From positions 1 to 64,000 of the forward strand of contig CALFER010000027.1 of NCBI GenBank assembly GCA_937951895.1: DNA of 64,000 nt. The letters run 5' to 3'. This document shows positions 45,792 to 53,596 of the stretch, piece after piece. The DNA comes from an uncultured bacterium (lineage in GTDB: Bacteria > CSSED10-310 > CALFER01). The number at the start of each line of letters is the position of its first letter. Position 1 is the first letter of the stretch. Below the pieces are notes generated by a model, which did no database searches, had not been told where the DNA came from, and worked only from the letters and a program-made list of their open reading frames with translations. A program made the position numbers and the translations under genes.

Positions 45792-45820
45792 ATCATAGGC
45801 CATTCCCTTTTAATTCTCAA
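45792..45820 (-). promoter_or_regulatory. Sigma-70-type promoter of glyA
   Basis: Read on the minus strand: TTGAGA (45820-45815), 17 bases, TATGAT (45797-45792); both boxes match 5 of 6 consensus positions. The start would be near 45785, leaving a leader of about 43 bases. Confidence 0.65.
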
Positions 45821-45962
45821 GTCACCCCATCTGGAGCCGGACCTGCGCCGTATTGGGGAGGTGGCTCCCTGCTGCGATGCTGTTTTGAGGAGGGGATTCC
45901 CCATCGTGATCTCGAATGGCGATTTTTAATACAGGGAAGAAGCTATATCGAGACATCGAAAA

Positions 45963-45979
45963 CTGGCATCGAAATTGCT
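45963..45979 (+). promoter_or_regulatory. Sigma-54-type (-24/-12) promoter
   Basis: CTGGCATCGAAATTGCT has GG (45965-45966) and GC (45977-45978) ten bases apart and matches the TGGCAY-N5-TTGCW consensus at essentially every position. The start would be near 45990. It points towards the receiver-kinase gene, but a terminator-like hairpin intervenes at 46027, so the immediate product is probably a short RNA. Confidence 0.75.
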
Positions 45980-45989
45980 ATCCAAAGCA

Positions 45990-46064
45990 AGCGTGTGAGT
46001 TTTACCACCACTCACCCTTTCCTCCCAGCGCCTTCGGCCATACTCCGGAGGCGCTCTCTTTTTC
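45990..46064 (+). ncRNA. Candidate small RNA (about 75 nt), sigma-54 driven, with anti-Shine-Dalgarno-like segment
   Basis: From the predicted start the RNA would fold as a 5' hairpin GUGAGU / ACUCAC (45995-46000 with 46010-46015; loop UUUACCACC), an unpaired pyrimidine-rich stretch CCUUUCCUCCC (46016-46026), and a terminator hairpin AGCGCCUUCGG / CCGGAGGCGCU (46027-46055, one U-G wobble) followed by CUCUUUUUC. C-rich loops and CCUCC segments are typical of trans-acting sRNAs that pair with ribosome binding sites. No credible ORF lies in it. It is a prediction from promoter, structure and terminator together. Confidence 0.55.
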
Positions 46065-46181
46065 TCCCCTCTTCCGCTCCCCTTCGTCCGATGCCCCACC
46101 CCGGCTTGCCCCCGTGCGCAATGTGTTCTATGATTTCTTCCGTCAGACAGGACCGGCCATCGAGCCGTCCGGGAGGCCAAG

Positions 46182-47480
46182 GTGGAGGAACGTCAGCAGA
46201 TCGATAACCAGACAGATCCGAAGACCCGGTCGAACCCGGTTATCCTCATCGGTGATTCCAATCTCGCAGACCTCAGCCTGACCGCCTCGTATCTCAGAAA
46301 TTCAGGTTATCACGTCATCACGACTCCTGACAGTTATCGTCTGGTCCGGCTGACCCAACGGGAATCTCCCAGCCTGATCATCATATCCGATCAGTTAAAA
46401 GGTCATGACGGCTACGAAACCTGTGCCGTGATCAAACTGCATCATCAGGTCGATGTGCCGGTGGTCTTTTATTCGAGTGATTCCAGCGAGCATTCGATCC
46501 TGAGAGCGTACGATTCCGGTGCGGATGACTATCTGCTCAAGCCTGTTCCCGAATCGATCCTCAGGGCGAAAATCAAAGTACACATCCGGCATGCGGAATC
46601 GACCGCATCCGAGTCGGCACATTCCGGATCGCCTTCGGAAACGCCGGACGGGAAAACCGCGGATGCCTTTCTGCCGGCATACACGATGGTCGAAAAAATC
46701 GGATCGGGCGCTACCGGTACCGTGTTTCGTGCTTTGAACAAGACGACGAACGAATCGGTGGCCGTCAAAGTCATCAAACCCTCGCAACTGGGGAATGTGC
46801 GCGATCTGCAGCGCTTTTTCCGAGGTGCGCTGATCGGATTGGAGTTGCCTCCTCACTCATGCCTCGTCCAGATTCTCGAAATCAAACGCACACCCGATTT
46901 CATTTATCAGATCATGGAATATGTTCCGGGACGGACGCTTCAGGCTATCATCCGTTCCGGGATCTGGTTGAAAGAATCGGAGGCGATGTCGGTGATCGAG
47001 TGCATTGCCCGGGCTTTGAATCACCTGCACGATCATCAGGTGCTCCATCGTGATGTCAAACCCGGGAATATTTTCGTGACGGATTCCTGGCAGGCCAAAC
47101 TGGGGGATCTCGGGATCTCGAGACGTATGATTGATCGCACGGCCACGACGATCGGCCATGTTGTGGGCACCCCGGGATATCTCGCGCCGGAACAGGTTCT
47201 GGATGCCCGCCCGATCGATATCCGCGCCGACCTGTACTCGTTGGGGCTCACCATGCATCATGCGGTGACCGGAACCAACCCGTATGAACGCGAATCTCCG
47301 TACGCGTCGATCCTCGCGAGGCTTGACGGGGAGGAGGCGACTCTGGATCCTGTCCGCAACCGGAATCTGTCGCCCGTGTTCTGCACGATGATCAACAAAC
47401 TGACGCGACGGCGGCCGGAAGAACGATTCGCCACACCCTTGGAACTACTGGAAGAAATCAACCGGATTCAACGGAATTAA
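46182..47480 (+). CDS. Receiver-domain Ser/Thr protein kinase (PknB-like)
   Basis: This 432-residue fusion has an N-terminal receiver domain (about 18-137; phospho-acceptor Asp70, Lys120) and a C-terminal Hanks-type kinase (about 165-430): G-loop GSGATG (174-179), Lys196, HRDVKPGN (289-296) and APE (335-337). The Mg-binding DFG is DLG (309-311), a variant compatible with activity. There is no membrane segment. The start is GTG at 46182, five bases after GGGAGG. It would couple histidine-kinase signalling to protein Ser/Thr phosphorylation; its cognate kinase is unknown. It sits downstream of the sigma-54 promoter and candidate sRNA. Confidence 0.9.
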   Translation: MEERQQIDNQTDPKTRSNPVILIGDSNLADLSLTASYLRNSGYHVITTPDSYRLVRLTQRESPSLIIISDQLKGHDGYETCAVIKLHHQVDVPVVFYSSDSSEHSILRAYDSGADDYLLKPVPESILRAKIKVHIRHAESTASESAHSGSPSETPDGKTADAFLPAYTMVEKIGSGATGTVFRALNKTTNESVAVKVIKPSQLGNVRDLQRFFRGALIGLELPPHSCLVQILEIKRTPDFIYQIMEYVPGRTLQAIIRSGIWLKESEAMSVIECIARALNHLHDHQVLHRDVKPGNIFVTDSWQAKLGDLGISRRMIDRTATTIGHVVGTPGYLAPEQVLDARPIDIRADLYSLGLTMHHAVTGTNPYERESPYASILARLDGEEATLDPVRNRNLSPVFCTMINKLTRRRPEERFATPLELLEEINRIQRN

Positions 47481-47498
47481 GTTAGGTGTCCCTCGAAT

Positions 47499-47696
47499 TC
47501 AACCACCGTGATGAATGTGCAGGGCTTTGACATCGGCGTGATCCGGAATCCGGGTTTCATCATACTCATCGTCGGGGATCAAGCGGTCATCGATCGTGAC
47601 GATGATCAATGCAAAATCGTAACCTTTTCTGTTCAGCATGTCCTGAACAGTCATTCCCTCGGTCCACTCCATCCATTCCCCATTGACTCGGATCAT
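47499..47696 (-). CDS. ThiS/MoaD-like sulfur carrier protein
   Basis: This 65-residue ubiquitin-fold protein ends in the GlyGly needed for adenylation and thiocarboxylation (IHHGG). It overlaps the ThiF-like gene upstream by four bases. ThiS and MoaD donate sulfur for thiazole and molybdopterin synthesis; because this gene closes an AOR-type operon, a dedicated role in supplying the pterin dithiolene sulfur (or a tungsten-cofactor step) is a reasonable inference. Sequence alone does not separate ThiS from MoaD. Confidence 0.85.
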   Translation of the reverse strand: MIRVNGEWMEWTEGMTVQDMLNRKGYDFALIIVTIDDRLIPDDEYDETRIPDHADVKALHIHHGG

Positions 47697-48340
47697 CGAA
47701 TCTCCCGTTCCCTTTCCGTCGCAGTTCTGCGCGCCAGATGGCGTCTCAGGAAATACGCAACGGCTTCATTTGCCTGCATCGCCGCAACGATCGCCACTCT
47801 CGGCGCGCTCAACCCGATCGTCATGTCCGTTCGACCATCACCGCACAAGGTGATCGGTCCCATTTTCAACACGTGAAGCGATTCGGTGTCCCCCGCGCCG
47901 GACAATCCGTTTCCACAGATGATCGGCCGGTCGGGATAGGCTACACACCAGGCCTCGATCAACCACTTCTTGCTCTCGGCCCGATCGAAAGCCTCCAACA
48001 ACAGATCCGCTTCCCGGAACACAACCGGTGTCCGATCCGCATCGAGCCGTTCGGGATGCGATTGAATTCTGACATCCGGATTGATGGCGGTCAGATGCCG
48101 GCTCAGGGCTTCGACTTTCAGTTGCCCGATGTCAGACAGGAAGAAGTGCTGGCGATTGAGATTGGAGGGTTCGACCCGATCGAAATCGACCAGGATGAGG
48201 CGTCCGATGCCCGCACGAACAAGCGATACGGCGATATTGGATCCCAAACCACCGCATCCCGCAATGCCGACGGTTGCATCCCGCAATGCCTCGGTCTGAT
48301 CCGCTACGTTTCGCTCAAAGATATCGACGTTCGCCGACAT
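47693..48340 (-). CDS. ThiF/MoeB/HesA-like adenylyltransferase
   Basis: This 215-residue E1-like enzyme has the nucleotide-binding GIAGCGGLGSNIA (about 25-37), the VDFDRVEPSNLNRQ motif (about 51-64) with the catalytic Arg, and ICGNGLSG further on. It has no rhodanese domain and no clear CxxC zinc pairs, like the shorter ThiF-family-2 proteins that accompany ThiS. It would activate the C-terminus of the ThiS/MoaD-like protein encoded immediately downstream. It starts 4 bases after the stop of the NuoG/AOR fusion gene, within one operon. Confidence 0.88.
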   Translation of the reverse strand: MSANVDIFERNVADQTEALRDATVGIAGCGGLGSNIAVSLVRAGIGRLILVDFDRVEPSNLNRQHFFLSDIGQLKVEALSRHLTAINPDVRIQSHPERLDADRTPVVFREADLLLEAFDRAESKKWLIEAWCVAYPDRPIICGNGLSGAGDTESLHVLKMGPITLCGDGRTDMTIGLSAPRVAIVAAMQANEAVAYFLRRHLARRTATEREREIR

Positions 48341-48344
48341 GCAC

Positions 48345-50333
48345 TCAGTCGTCCTGTCGATCCCTGACGATGGCCACGATTTCCGGCAGATCGATTCCGA
48401 GTTCTTTGAGGCGACTCAATTTCGGCACGCCGTTCTTCGTCCATCCGCGTCTCCGATAGACGACGTCCGTGACTTTCTCATACTGGTCTTCACGGTGTGC
48501 CCGCAATATCCGGATTTTCTCCTCCGTCGATTTGCCCTCGGGGTCGACTCCGAGAATATCCCTGAGTTGCTTGTCGAAATAGTCCTTGCGCCATTCATAC
48601 TCGGGAGGTGTGACGGGGCCCATGCCGCGATACGGCATCCGATCATACTCGCGAGTCCCGTACCCCAACAGAACACTCATGACACGTTGCAGGTTATAAA
48701 CGCGAGCAGATTGCAGCAGCATGCTCTCTTCATTCAACGGAATTCCGGTCATCCCTTCCCAGTACTTGAAGTAGTTGTTGACATGATCAGGGATCTTGGC
48801 AGCTTCTTTTTCGAATTTGTTGTTGGCCGGAACGACATCGTTCCAGATGATCTTGCACAATCCCATGAGACCGAACCATGTCCTGAAGAGCGGGAAGTAA
48901 TACAAAGCTTCGGCCTTGTCCTCAAATGTGGGAATCTGGTTGTTGACCATGTCCATGAAGATGAGCCAGGCTTCATCGTGTTGCGGTCCCTTGATCGCAA
49001 GTCCGTATCCGGCCTGCTGGGCCAGTGATTCCTTCGGAAGATACTCGGAAACCTCGAGTCCTTTGCATTCCATGCCGATATCCTGCAGGAACTGCCGGTC
49101 CGCGCCATACTCGCGCACCCATTTCTCTTTGAGCCACCGGATTCCCTGGCCGACATCCACCCCGAATCCCTCGCCTCGTGCCATCTGATGCAGCACTTCG
49201 AGCGCATCGTCGACAGCTCCGAAATTGAGTTTCAATCCACCCGTATGGTGTTCCGTGATCTGCCCCGCCTCGAAAGCCTCCATCACAAAACCCATCGTCG
49301 TGGCGAAACTGATCGTGTCGATGCCATAGGTATCGCAATAGAAATTATACTCGACGATGAAATCCGGGTCGAAGCAGCCCATATTGGCGCCTCCGCCGGA
49401 TGTCTCATATTCGGGACCATCCACACAGACCTTCTGTCCTTTGTACGGTCCGGTCCGAAGCGTGTAATTGTCGACGGCTTTCGCGCAGGCCATCGAACAG
49501 CCCCGCCAGCAGCCATCGGCCATCTCCTGCGTGAAATATCTGCTTTTCAGTACTTTCGAGTCGATTTTGGGGGTGTCGGGATGGGATCCGAACCGGTAAT
49601 TCATAACGGGCAGCAGTTCGTACTTGTCCATGACTTCGACGATGTTGGCCGTCCCCACTTCGCGCATCCGGTTCTGCATTTTATCAAGTGTTGCCATTTC
49701 GGCGTTCACCTTCATCCCGTGATCACGAATGAGTTGCGGATTCACAGGCTGATTCAGGTCGTCGACGATCCGGATGGCGCCGGTCGGACAGACGTAGGCG
49801 CACGATGAACAACCCACACAGTGCTCGTCCATTTCATTGAAGGGCATCGCGACATGCCGGTTGATCCCTTTTCCTGCAAAATCCAGGATCCGTTCGATCA
49901 CGAATTCCTTGCAGGCCCGGACGCAGCGCCCGCACAGGATGCATGCACGCGGATTCGGATCGGTCACCGGCGAACTGAAACGTGAGGAGGCCACGCCACA
50001 CCGCGCGGCGAGTTCCCGGATGACGGGGACATTCGGGAAGCGGCCGAGATACATCTCCGCGAGCCGTTTTCGGTTCCGGATCACCGGCTCGGATTCCGTA
50101 AAAACATCGACGTCGGCATCAACGGTACAGTTGCACGATGTCACCAGGGATCGAACTCCGCTTGATTCCAGTTCGACCAGGCACATCCTGCAGGTCCCGC
50201 CCGGTGAGAGATCCCTGTGAGCGCACAGCGTGGGGATGTCGCAGCCGTTCTCCTGGAGCACCTTGAGCAGGTTCGCTCCCCGTGTCGCTTTGATCGCGTT
50301 TCCATTGATTCGGATCGTGATTTTATCGGCCAT
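48345..50333 (-). CDS. NuoG-type ferredoxin fused to AOR C-terminal catalytic domains
   Basis: The 662-residue protein opens with a NuoG/HydA-type [2Fe-2S] domain (Cys37, Cys48, Cys51, Cys67), then two [4Fe-4S] ferredoxin motifs (Cys131/134/137/141 and Cys172/175/178/182); the His-Cys cluster of NuoG is missing. From about residue 215 it becomes AOR domains 2 and 3: cluster cysteines Cys275, Cys279, Cys283, with Cys493 (GLMGLC) as likely fourth ligand, GPEYETSGG, YGIDTIS and KGLE. It lacks AOR domain 1 entirely. The ATG at 50333 follows GGAGGTGA and is preferred to a codon at 50366. Domain 1 is encoded two genes upstream in the same operon. Confidence 0.88.
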   Translation of the reverse strand: MADKITIRINGNAIKATRGANLLKVLQENGCDIPTLCAHRDLSPGGTCRMCLVELESSGVRSLVTSCNCTVDADVDVFTESEPVIRNRKRLAEMYLGRFPNVPVIRELAARCGVASSRFSSPVTDPNPRACILCGRCVRACKEFVIERILDFAGKGINRHVAMPFNEMDEHCVGCSSCAYVCPTGAIRIVDDLNQPVNPQLIRDHGMKVNAEMATLDKMQNRMREVGTANIVEVMDKYELLPVMNYRFGSHPDTPKIDSKVLKSRYFTQEMADGCWRGCSMACAKAVDNYTLRTGPYKGQKVCVDGPEYETSGGGANMGCFDPDFIVEYNFYCDTYGIDTISFATTMGFVMEAFEAGQITEHHTGGLKLNFGAVDDALEVLHQMARGEGFGVDVGQGIRWLKEKWVREYGADRQFLQDIGMECKGLEVSEYLPKESLAQQAGYGLAIKGPQHDEAWLIFMDMVNNQIPTFEDKAEALYYFPLFRTWFGLMGLCKIIWNDVVPANNKFEKEAAKIPDHVNNYFKYWEGMTGIPLNEESMLLQSARVYNLQRVMSVLLGYGTREYDRMPYRGMGPVTPPEYEWRKDYFDKQLRDILGVDPEGKSTEEKIRILRAHREDQYEKVTDVVYRRRGWTKNGVPKLSRLKELGIDLPEIVAIVRDRQDD

Positions 50334-50335
50334 GG

Positions 50336-52186
50336 CTATTTCACCTCCACTGCGTCGAACTTGCACACTTCAAAACAGGTTCCACATCGGATGCAACGCG
50401 TTGAATCGATCCGGTGGGGTTTTTTCCGTTCACCCGAAATGACCGACACCGGACAGGCACGCGCGCACATCGTGCACCCCGTGCAACGCTCAGCATTGAT
50501 TTCATAGCGGATCAGCGACTTGCAGACTCGCGCGGGGCATCTCTTCTGATCGATATGAGCACGCAGTTCGGGCAGGAACGAGTCGAGCGCGGTGAGGATC
50601 GGATTGGCGGCCGTCACACCGAACTGACACATGCTCGTCTCACGCATCGTCAGACCCAGTTCGCGCAGACCATCGAGATCATCCGCCGTGGCGTTGCCTT
50701 CCGTGATCCGTCGGAGAATACTACGTGCAATATTCAAACCCTCACGACAGGGCGTACACTGGCCGCAGGATTCGTCGGCGAGAAACTCGATCGTGTTTTT
50801 CAGAGAATCCGCGATGCACTTCTTTTCGCTCAGGACTATGAGTTCGCCGGATCCGAGAATCGTGCCGGCTGCCTTCAGCGAATCGAAATCGAGTTTCAGG
50901 TCGAGACGGGAGGCCGGGATGTATCCACCGGTCGGTCCGCCGATCTGTACGGCCTTCAACGGTATCTGCTTTGGAACGCCTCCGCCGAAACGGGCAATGA
51001 CATCACCGAGCGATGTTCCGAGCGGGATTTCGATCTGGCCGGGATACGCGATGTCTCCGATCAGCGAAAACACCTTTGTTCCCGATGATCCGCTCAGGGG
51101 TTCACCCTTCCGGATTCCCGTGCCGATGGCCGCGAACCAGTCCGCTCCCTTGTGCATGATCACCGGCACCGTCGCCCATGTCTCGACGTTGTTCACGACG
51201 GTCGGACGTCCGTGAACACCTTTCACCGCATTTCGGATCGTTCTGGCTTGCGGTTCGGGAATTGATCCGGAAATCGAGGCGACGACCGACGAGGACTCAC
51301 CGCCGATAAACGCTCCGGCGCCCCGGTGGATCCGGATGGTGAACGACATTGCACTCTGTGCGATCCGAGTGCCCAGGAATCCTTTTTCCGCGGCCTGTGC
51401 GAGTGCGATTTCGAGGCGTTTCCGAGCGAGATGATAAGTGTTTCGAAGGTAGATGACGCCCTCGGATGCACCGACTGCAAACGCCCCGATCAGCATGCCC
51501 TCGATGACGGAATGCGGGTCGGATTCAAGCTGCATCATGCCGTGGTCCGCATTGCATACGACGATGGGGGAGAGTCCCGATGAGACCACCGCATCGCGAC
51601 AGGCACGCCATTTGAGTCCTGTGGGGAATCCGCCACCGCCGCGGCCTCGTAATCCCGAATCGATGATGGACTGGATCACCTCCTCCGGCTGTCGGTTCCG
51701 GAGTGTCCGGGTGAATGCGAGATATCCGTCGCGGCCGATGTAGGAATCGATGGATTCCGGATCGATCAGTCCTTTGTTTCTCTGTGAGATCAGCACCTGT
51801 CTGCTGAAGAAGGGAATATCCTCGCGTTTCGGGATCGTCCCGACGGTATCTTTGAACAGAAGCGATTCCACGGGTTTTCCCTCGATCAGGTGCTCCCTGA
51901 CGATCCGATCGAGGACTTTGATCGTGAGTTTCCGGTAGAAGATCCCCTCGGGCTGAACGATCATGATCGGCCCTGCTGCGCAAAAGCCATGACATCCGGT
52001 CATGCCGATCCGGTAAGTGTTTGACAGATTATGTTCGGTAAGCAGGCGCGCAAGTTCGTTCCGGATTTCGTCCGCTGCGTTCGCCGTGCAGCCCGAACCC
52101 GAACAGATCAGTAACTCTCCGCGAAAATCCCGGGGCCGGCAGATTTCCTGATTGGTTTCCGCAGTGCTGGAATTGGGCTGATTCAT
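50336..52186 (-). CDS. NuoF/HydB-like FMN and Fe-S flavoprotein subunit
   Basis: The 616-residue protein has a thioredoxin-like [2Fe-2S] domain (Cys28, Cys33, Cys65, Cys69), a 51-kDa-type FMN/NAD domain (GLRGRGGGGFPTGLKW, 178-193), the [4Fe-4S] site Cys474, Cys477, Cys480 and Cys520, and a C-terminal two-cluster ferredoxin (Cys568/571/574/578 and Cys598/601/604/608). This is the layout of HydB/HndC-type subunits. The nucleotide loop is odd: NADEGE of NuoF reads NADHGM (212-217), and GAGAYICGEE reads GAGAFIGGES (289-298). It would exchange electrons between NAD(P)H and the Fe-S chain. Its start overlaps the AOR-N/NuoE gene by four bases. Confidence 0.92.
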   Translation of the reverse strand: MNQPNSSTAETNQEICRPRDFRGELLICSGSGCTANAADEIRNELARLLTEHNLSNTYRIGMTGCHGFCAAGPIMIVQPEGIFYRKLTIKVLDRIVREHLIEGKPVESLLFKDTVGTIPKREDIPFFSRQVLISQRNKGLIDPESIDSYIGRDGYLAFTRTLRNRQPEEVIQSIIDSGLRGRGGGGFPTGLKWRACRDAVVSSGLSPIVVCNADHGMMQLESDPHSVIEGMLIGAFAVGASEGVIYLRNTYHLARKRLEIALAQAAEKGFLGTRIAQSAMSFTIRIHRGAGAFIGGESSSVVASISGSIPEPQARTIRNAVKGVHGRPTVVNNVETWATVPVIMHKGADWFAAIGTGIRKGEPLSGSSGTKVFSLIGDIAYPGQIEIPLGTSLGDVIARFGGGVPKQIPLKAVQIGGPTGGYIPASRLDLKLDFDSLKAAGTILGSGELIVLSEKKCIADSLKNTIEFLADESCGQCTPCREGLNIARSILRRITEGNATADDLDGLRELGLTMRETSMCQFGVTAANPILTALDSFLPELRAHIDQKRCPARVCKSLIRYEINAERCTGCTMCARACPVSVISGERKKPHRIDSTRCIRCGTCFEVCKFDAVEVK

Positions 52187-53475
52187 ATCTGACCTCCGTC
52201 GCGATATTTTGTGAGGAGTTTACCGACAGCCGCCTGCTGGACCCCTCCATGGAGATCGTGACCGATGCGGACGGCGGGGGCGAGATTGCAGCAGCCGAGA
52301 CACGGGACGCCTTCGATGCTGAACAGCAGATCGGAAGTGGTCTCCCCGCGTCGAATACCGAGTTCGCGCTCGAAAGCCTCAAGCACGTTCTCGGATCCCC
52401 TGGCCTTGCAGGCATTCCCCATGCAAACCTTGATCTCATGCTTCCCTTTTGGAATCAGACTGAAATACCCCGACGATGTGGCGATGTGGAACAGATAGGA
52501 TCGGGGGATTCCGGTCAGGCGTCCCAGTTCGGTGATCGCGCTTTTCGAGACGTACCGCATCTCGTCCTGAATATCCTGGAGCATTTCGTTCACGTAATCC
52601 GGATTGCATCCGTATGCTGCTGCGATCCGCTGGACGGCAGTTGTTTCATTTCCGGATGAACACGAGACACAGGGGGAATCGATGACGGGATATTGAATGG
52701 GGCCTTTTTCAATGGTCCATTCCGGTTGCATCCGTCGGCTTTTCAGCACGAGCGCTTTCAGTTTTTTATCGCGGAAAACCCGACCGATGCCGCCGCGCCC
52801 GGCCTGTTTGAATCGCGGAAGCCGGCGTCGCCAGTCATAGAACGAAAAGTTCAGACAGCCGATCCTCGCGTGCGAGGCAGCCCGGCCCGCGGACACCACC
52901 GCGATGTTCCGTTTGTCCATCTCGTCATCCGCATACATCTCCGTCAATTCTTCCGCCACGACATGCGAATCGATGCTTTCCATCGGCGCGGTCTCGATTC
53001 GGATCGACCCGTTTTTGGAATCGATCACACAGATCGTTTCCTCGGACGCTTTCCCGATCAGAACCAGAGCATCAAACCCTGCAAACTTCAGGAAAGGCCC
53101 GAAATATCCGCCCACGTTGCAGTCCATCATCGAAAAGGTCTGTGGCGAGATGGCGGTGACAAGCGTTTTGCCCGAACCCGGAAACGCAGCGGTCCCGCCC
53201 AGAGGGCCCGATGAAAAACAGATCGGGTTTTCAGGGCTGTCCCACTTTGTTCCGGCAGAGATTTCCTTGAATGTCAGCCAGAGGTCGAAGCCTTTGCCCC
53301 CGATCCATAGCTCCTTCATCTGCCGGGTGACGGGGAGAATGTCGATCGCGTTGTGAGAGAGATCGATTCGGAGATATCGGCCAGCATATCCCCGTTTCAA
53401 CTCGATCGGAGAAAAGGTTATCTCGGCAAGAAGCGTATGTGCTTCCCGCATGCTCTGAACCGGCGCAGTATGCAT
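52183..53475 (-). CDS. AOR N-terminal (pterin-binding) domain fused to NuoE-like [2Fe-2S] module
   Basis: This 430-residue protein begins, after about 28 residues, with an AFOR_N domain (29-247): GYAGRYLRIDLS, IGGKGFD, SGPLGGTAAFPGSG, GGYFGPFLKFAGFDALVLIG and the pterin-contact GRGGIGRVFRDKKLKAL. Where a normal AOR continues into domains 2 and 3, this chain becomes NuoE-like (about 280-425), with the [2Fe-2S] ligands Cys351, Cys356, Cys392 and Cys396. The missing AOR domains are in the protein encoded at 48345-50333. It is the first gene of the five-gene operon; the ATG at 53475 has AGGAGG five bases upstream. Confidence 0.88.
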   Translation of the reverse strand: MHTAPVQSMREAHTLLAEITFSPIELKRGYAGRYLRIDLSHNAIDILPVTRQMKELWIGGKGFDLWLTFKEISAGTKWDSPENPICFSSGPLGGTAAFPGSGKTLVTAISPQTFSMMDCNVGGYFGPFLKFAGFDALVLIGKASEETICVIDSKNGSIRIETAPMESIDSHVVAEELTEMYADDEMDKRNIAVVSAGRAASHARIGCLNFSFYDWRRRLPRFKQAGRGGIGRVFRDKKLKALVLKSRRMQPEWTIEKGPIQYPVIDSPCVSCSSGNETTAVQRIAAAYGCNPDYVNEMLQDIQDEMRYVSKSAITELGRLTGIPRSYLFHIATSSGYFSLIPKGKHEIKVCMGNACKARGSENVLEAFERELGIRRGETTSDLLFSIEGVPCLGCCNLAPAVRIGHDLHGGVQQAAVGKLLTKYRDGGQI

Positions 53476-53596
53476 GTGAACCTCCTGAATCGGAAAAACT
53501 TTCGGGTCTGGCGAATCGCATCGTCCGCCAACCGGAACGGCACTCTGATCAATGCCTGAAACAGGCTGAAAAATCAAGATCGTTCAGATCCGGTCA

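Noticed and set aside
45893..45903. GGGGATTCCCC palindrome as an operator
   Set aside because: It is short, lies outside both promoters' core regions and is compatible with chance in GC-rich DNA.
48345..53475. The split AOR as a frameshift or assembly error of one AOR gene
   Set aside because: The halves are separated by a complete NuoF-like gene, and each is fused in frame to a different, intact Fe-S module with its own ribosome binding site, so a simple frameshift or break cannot explain it.
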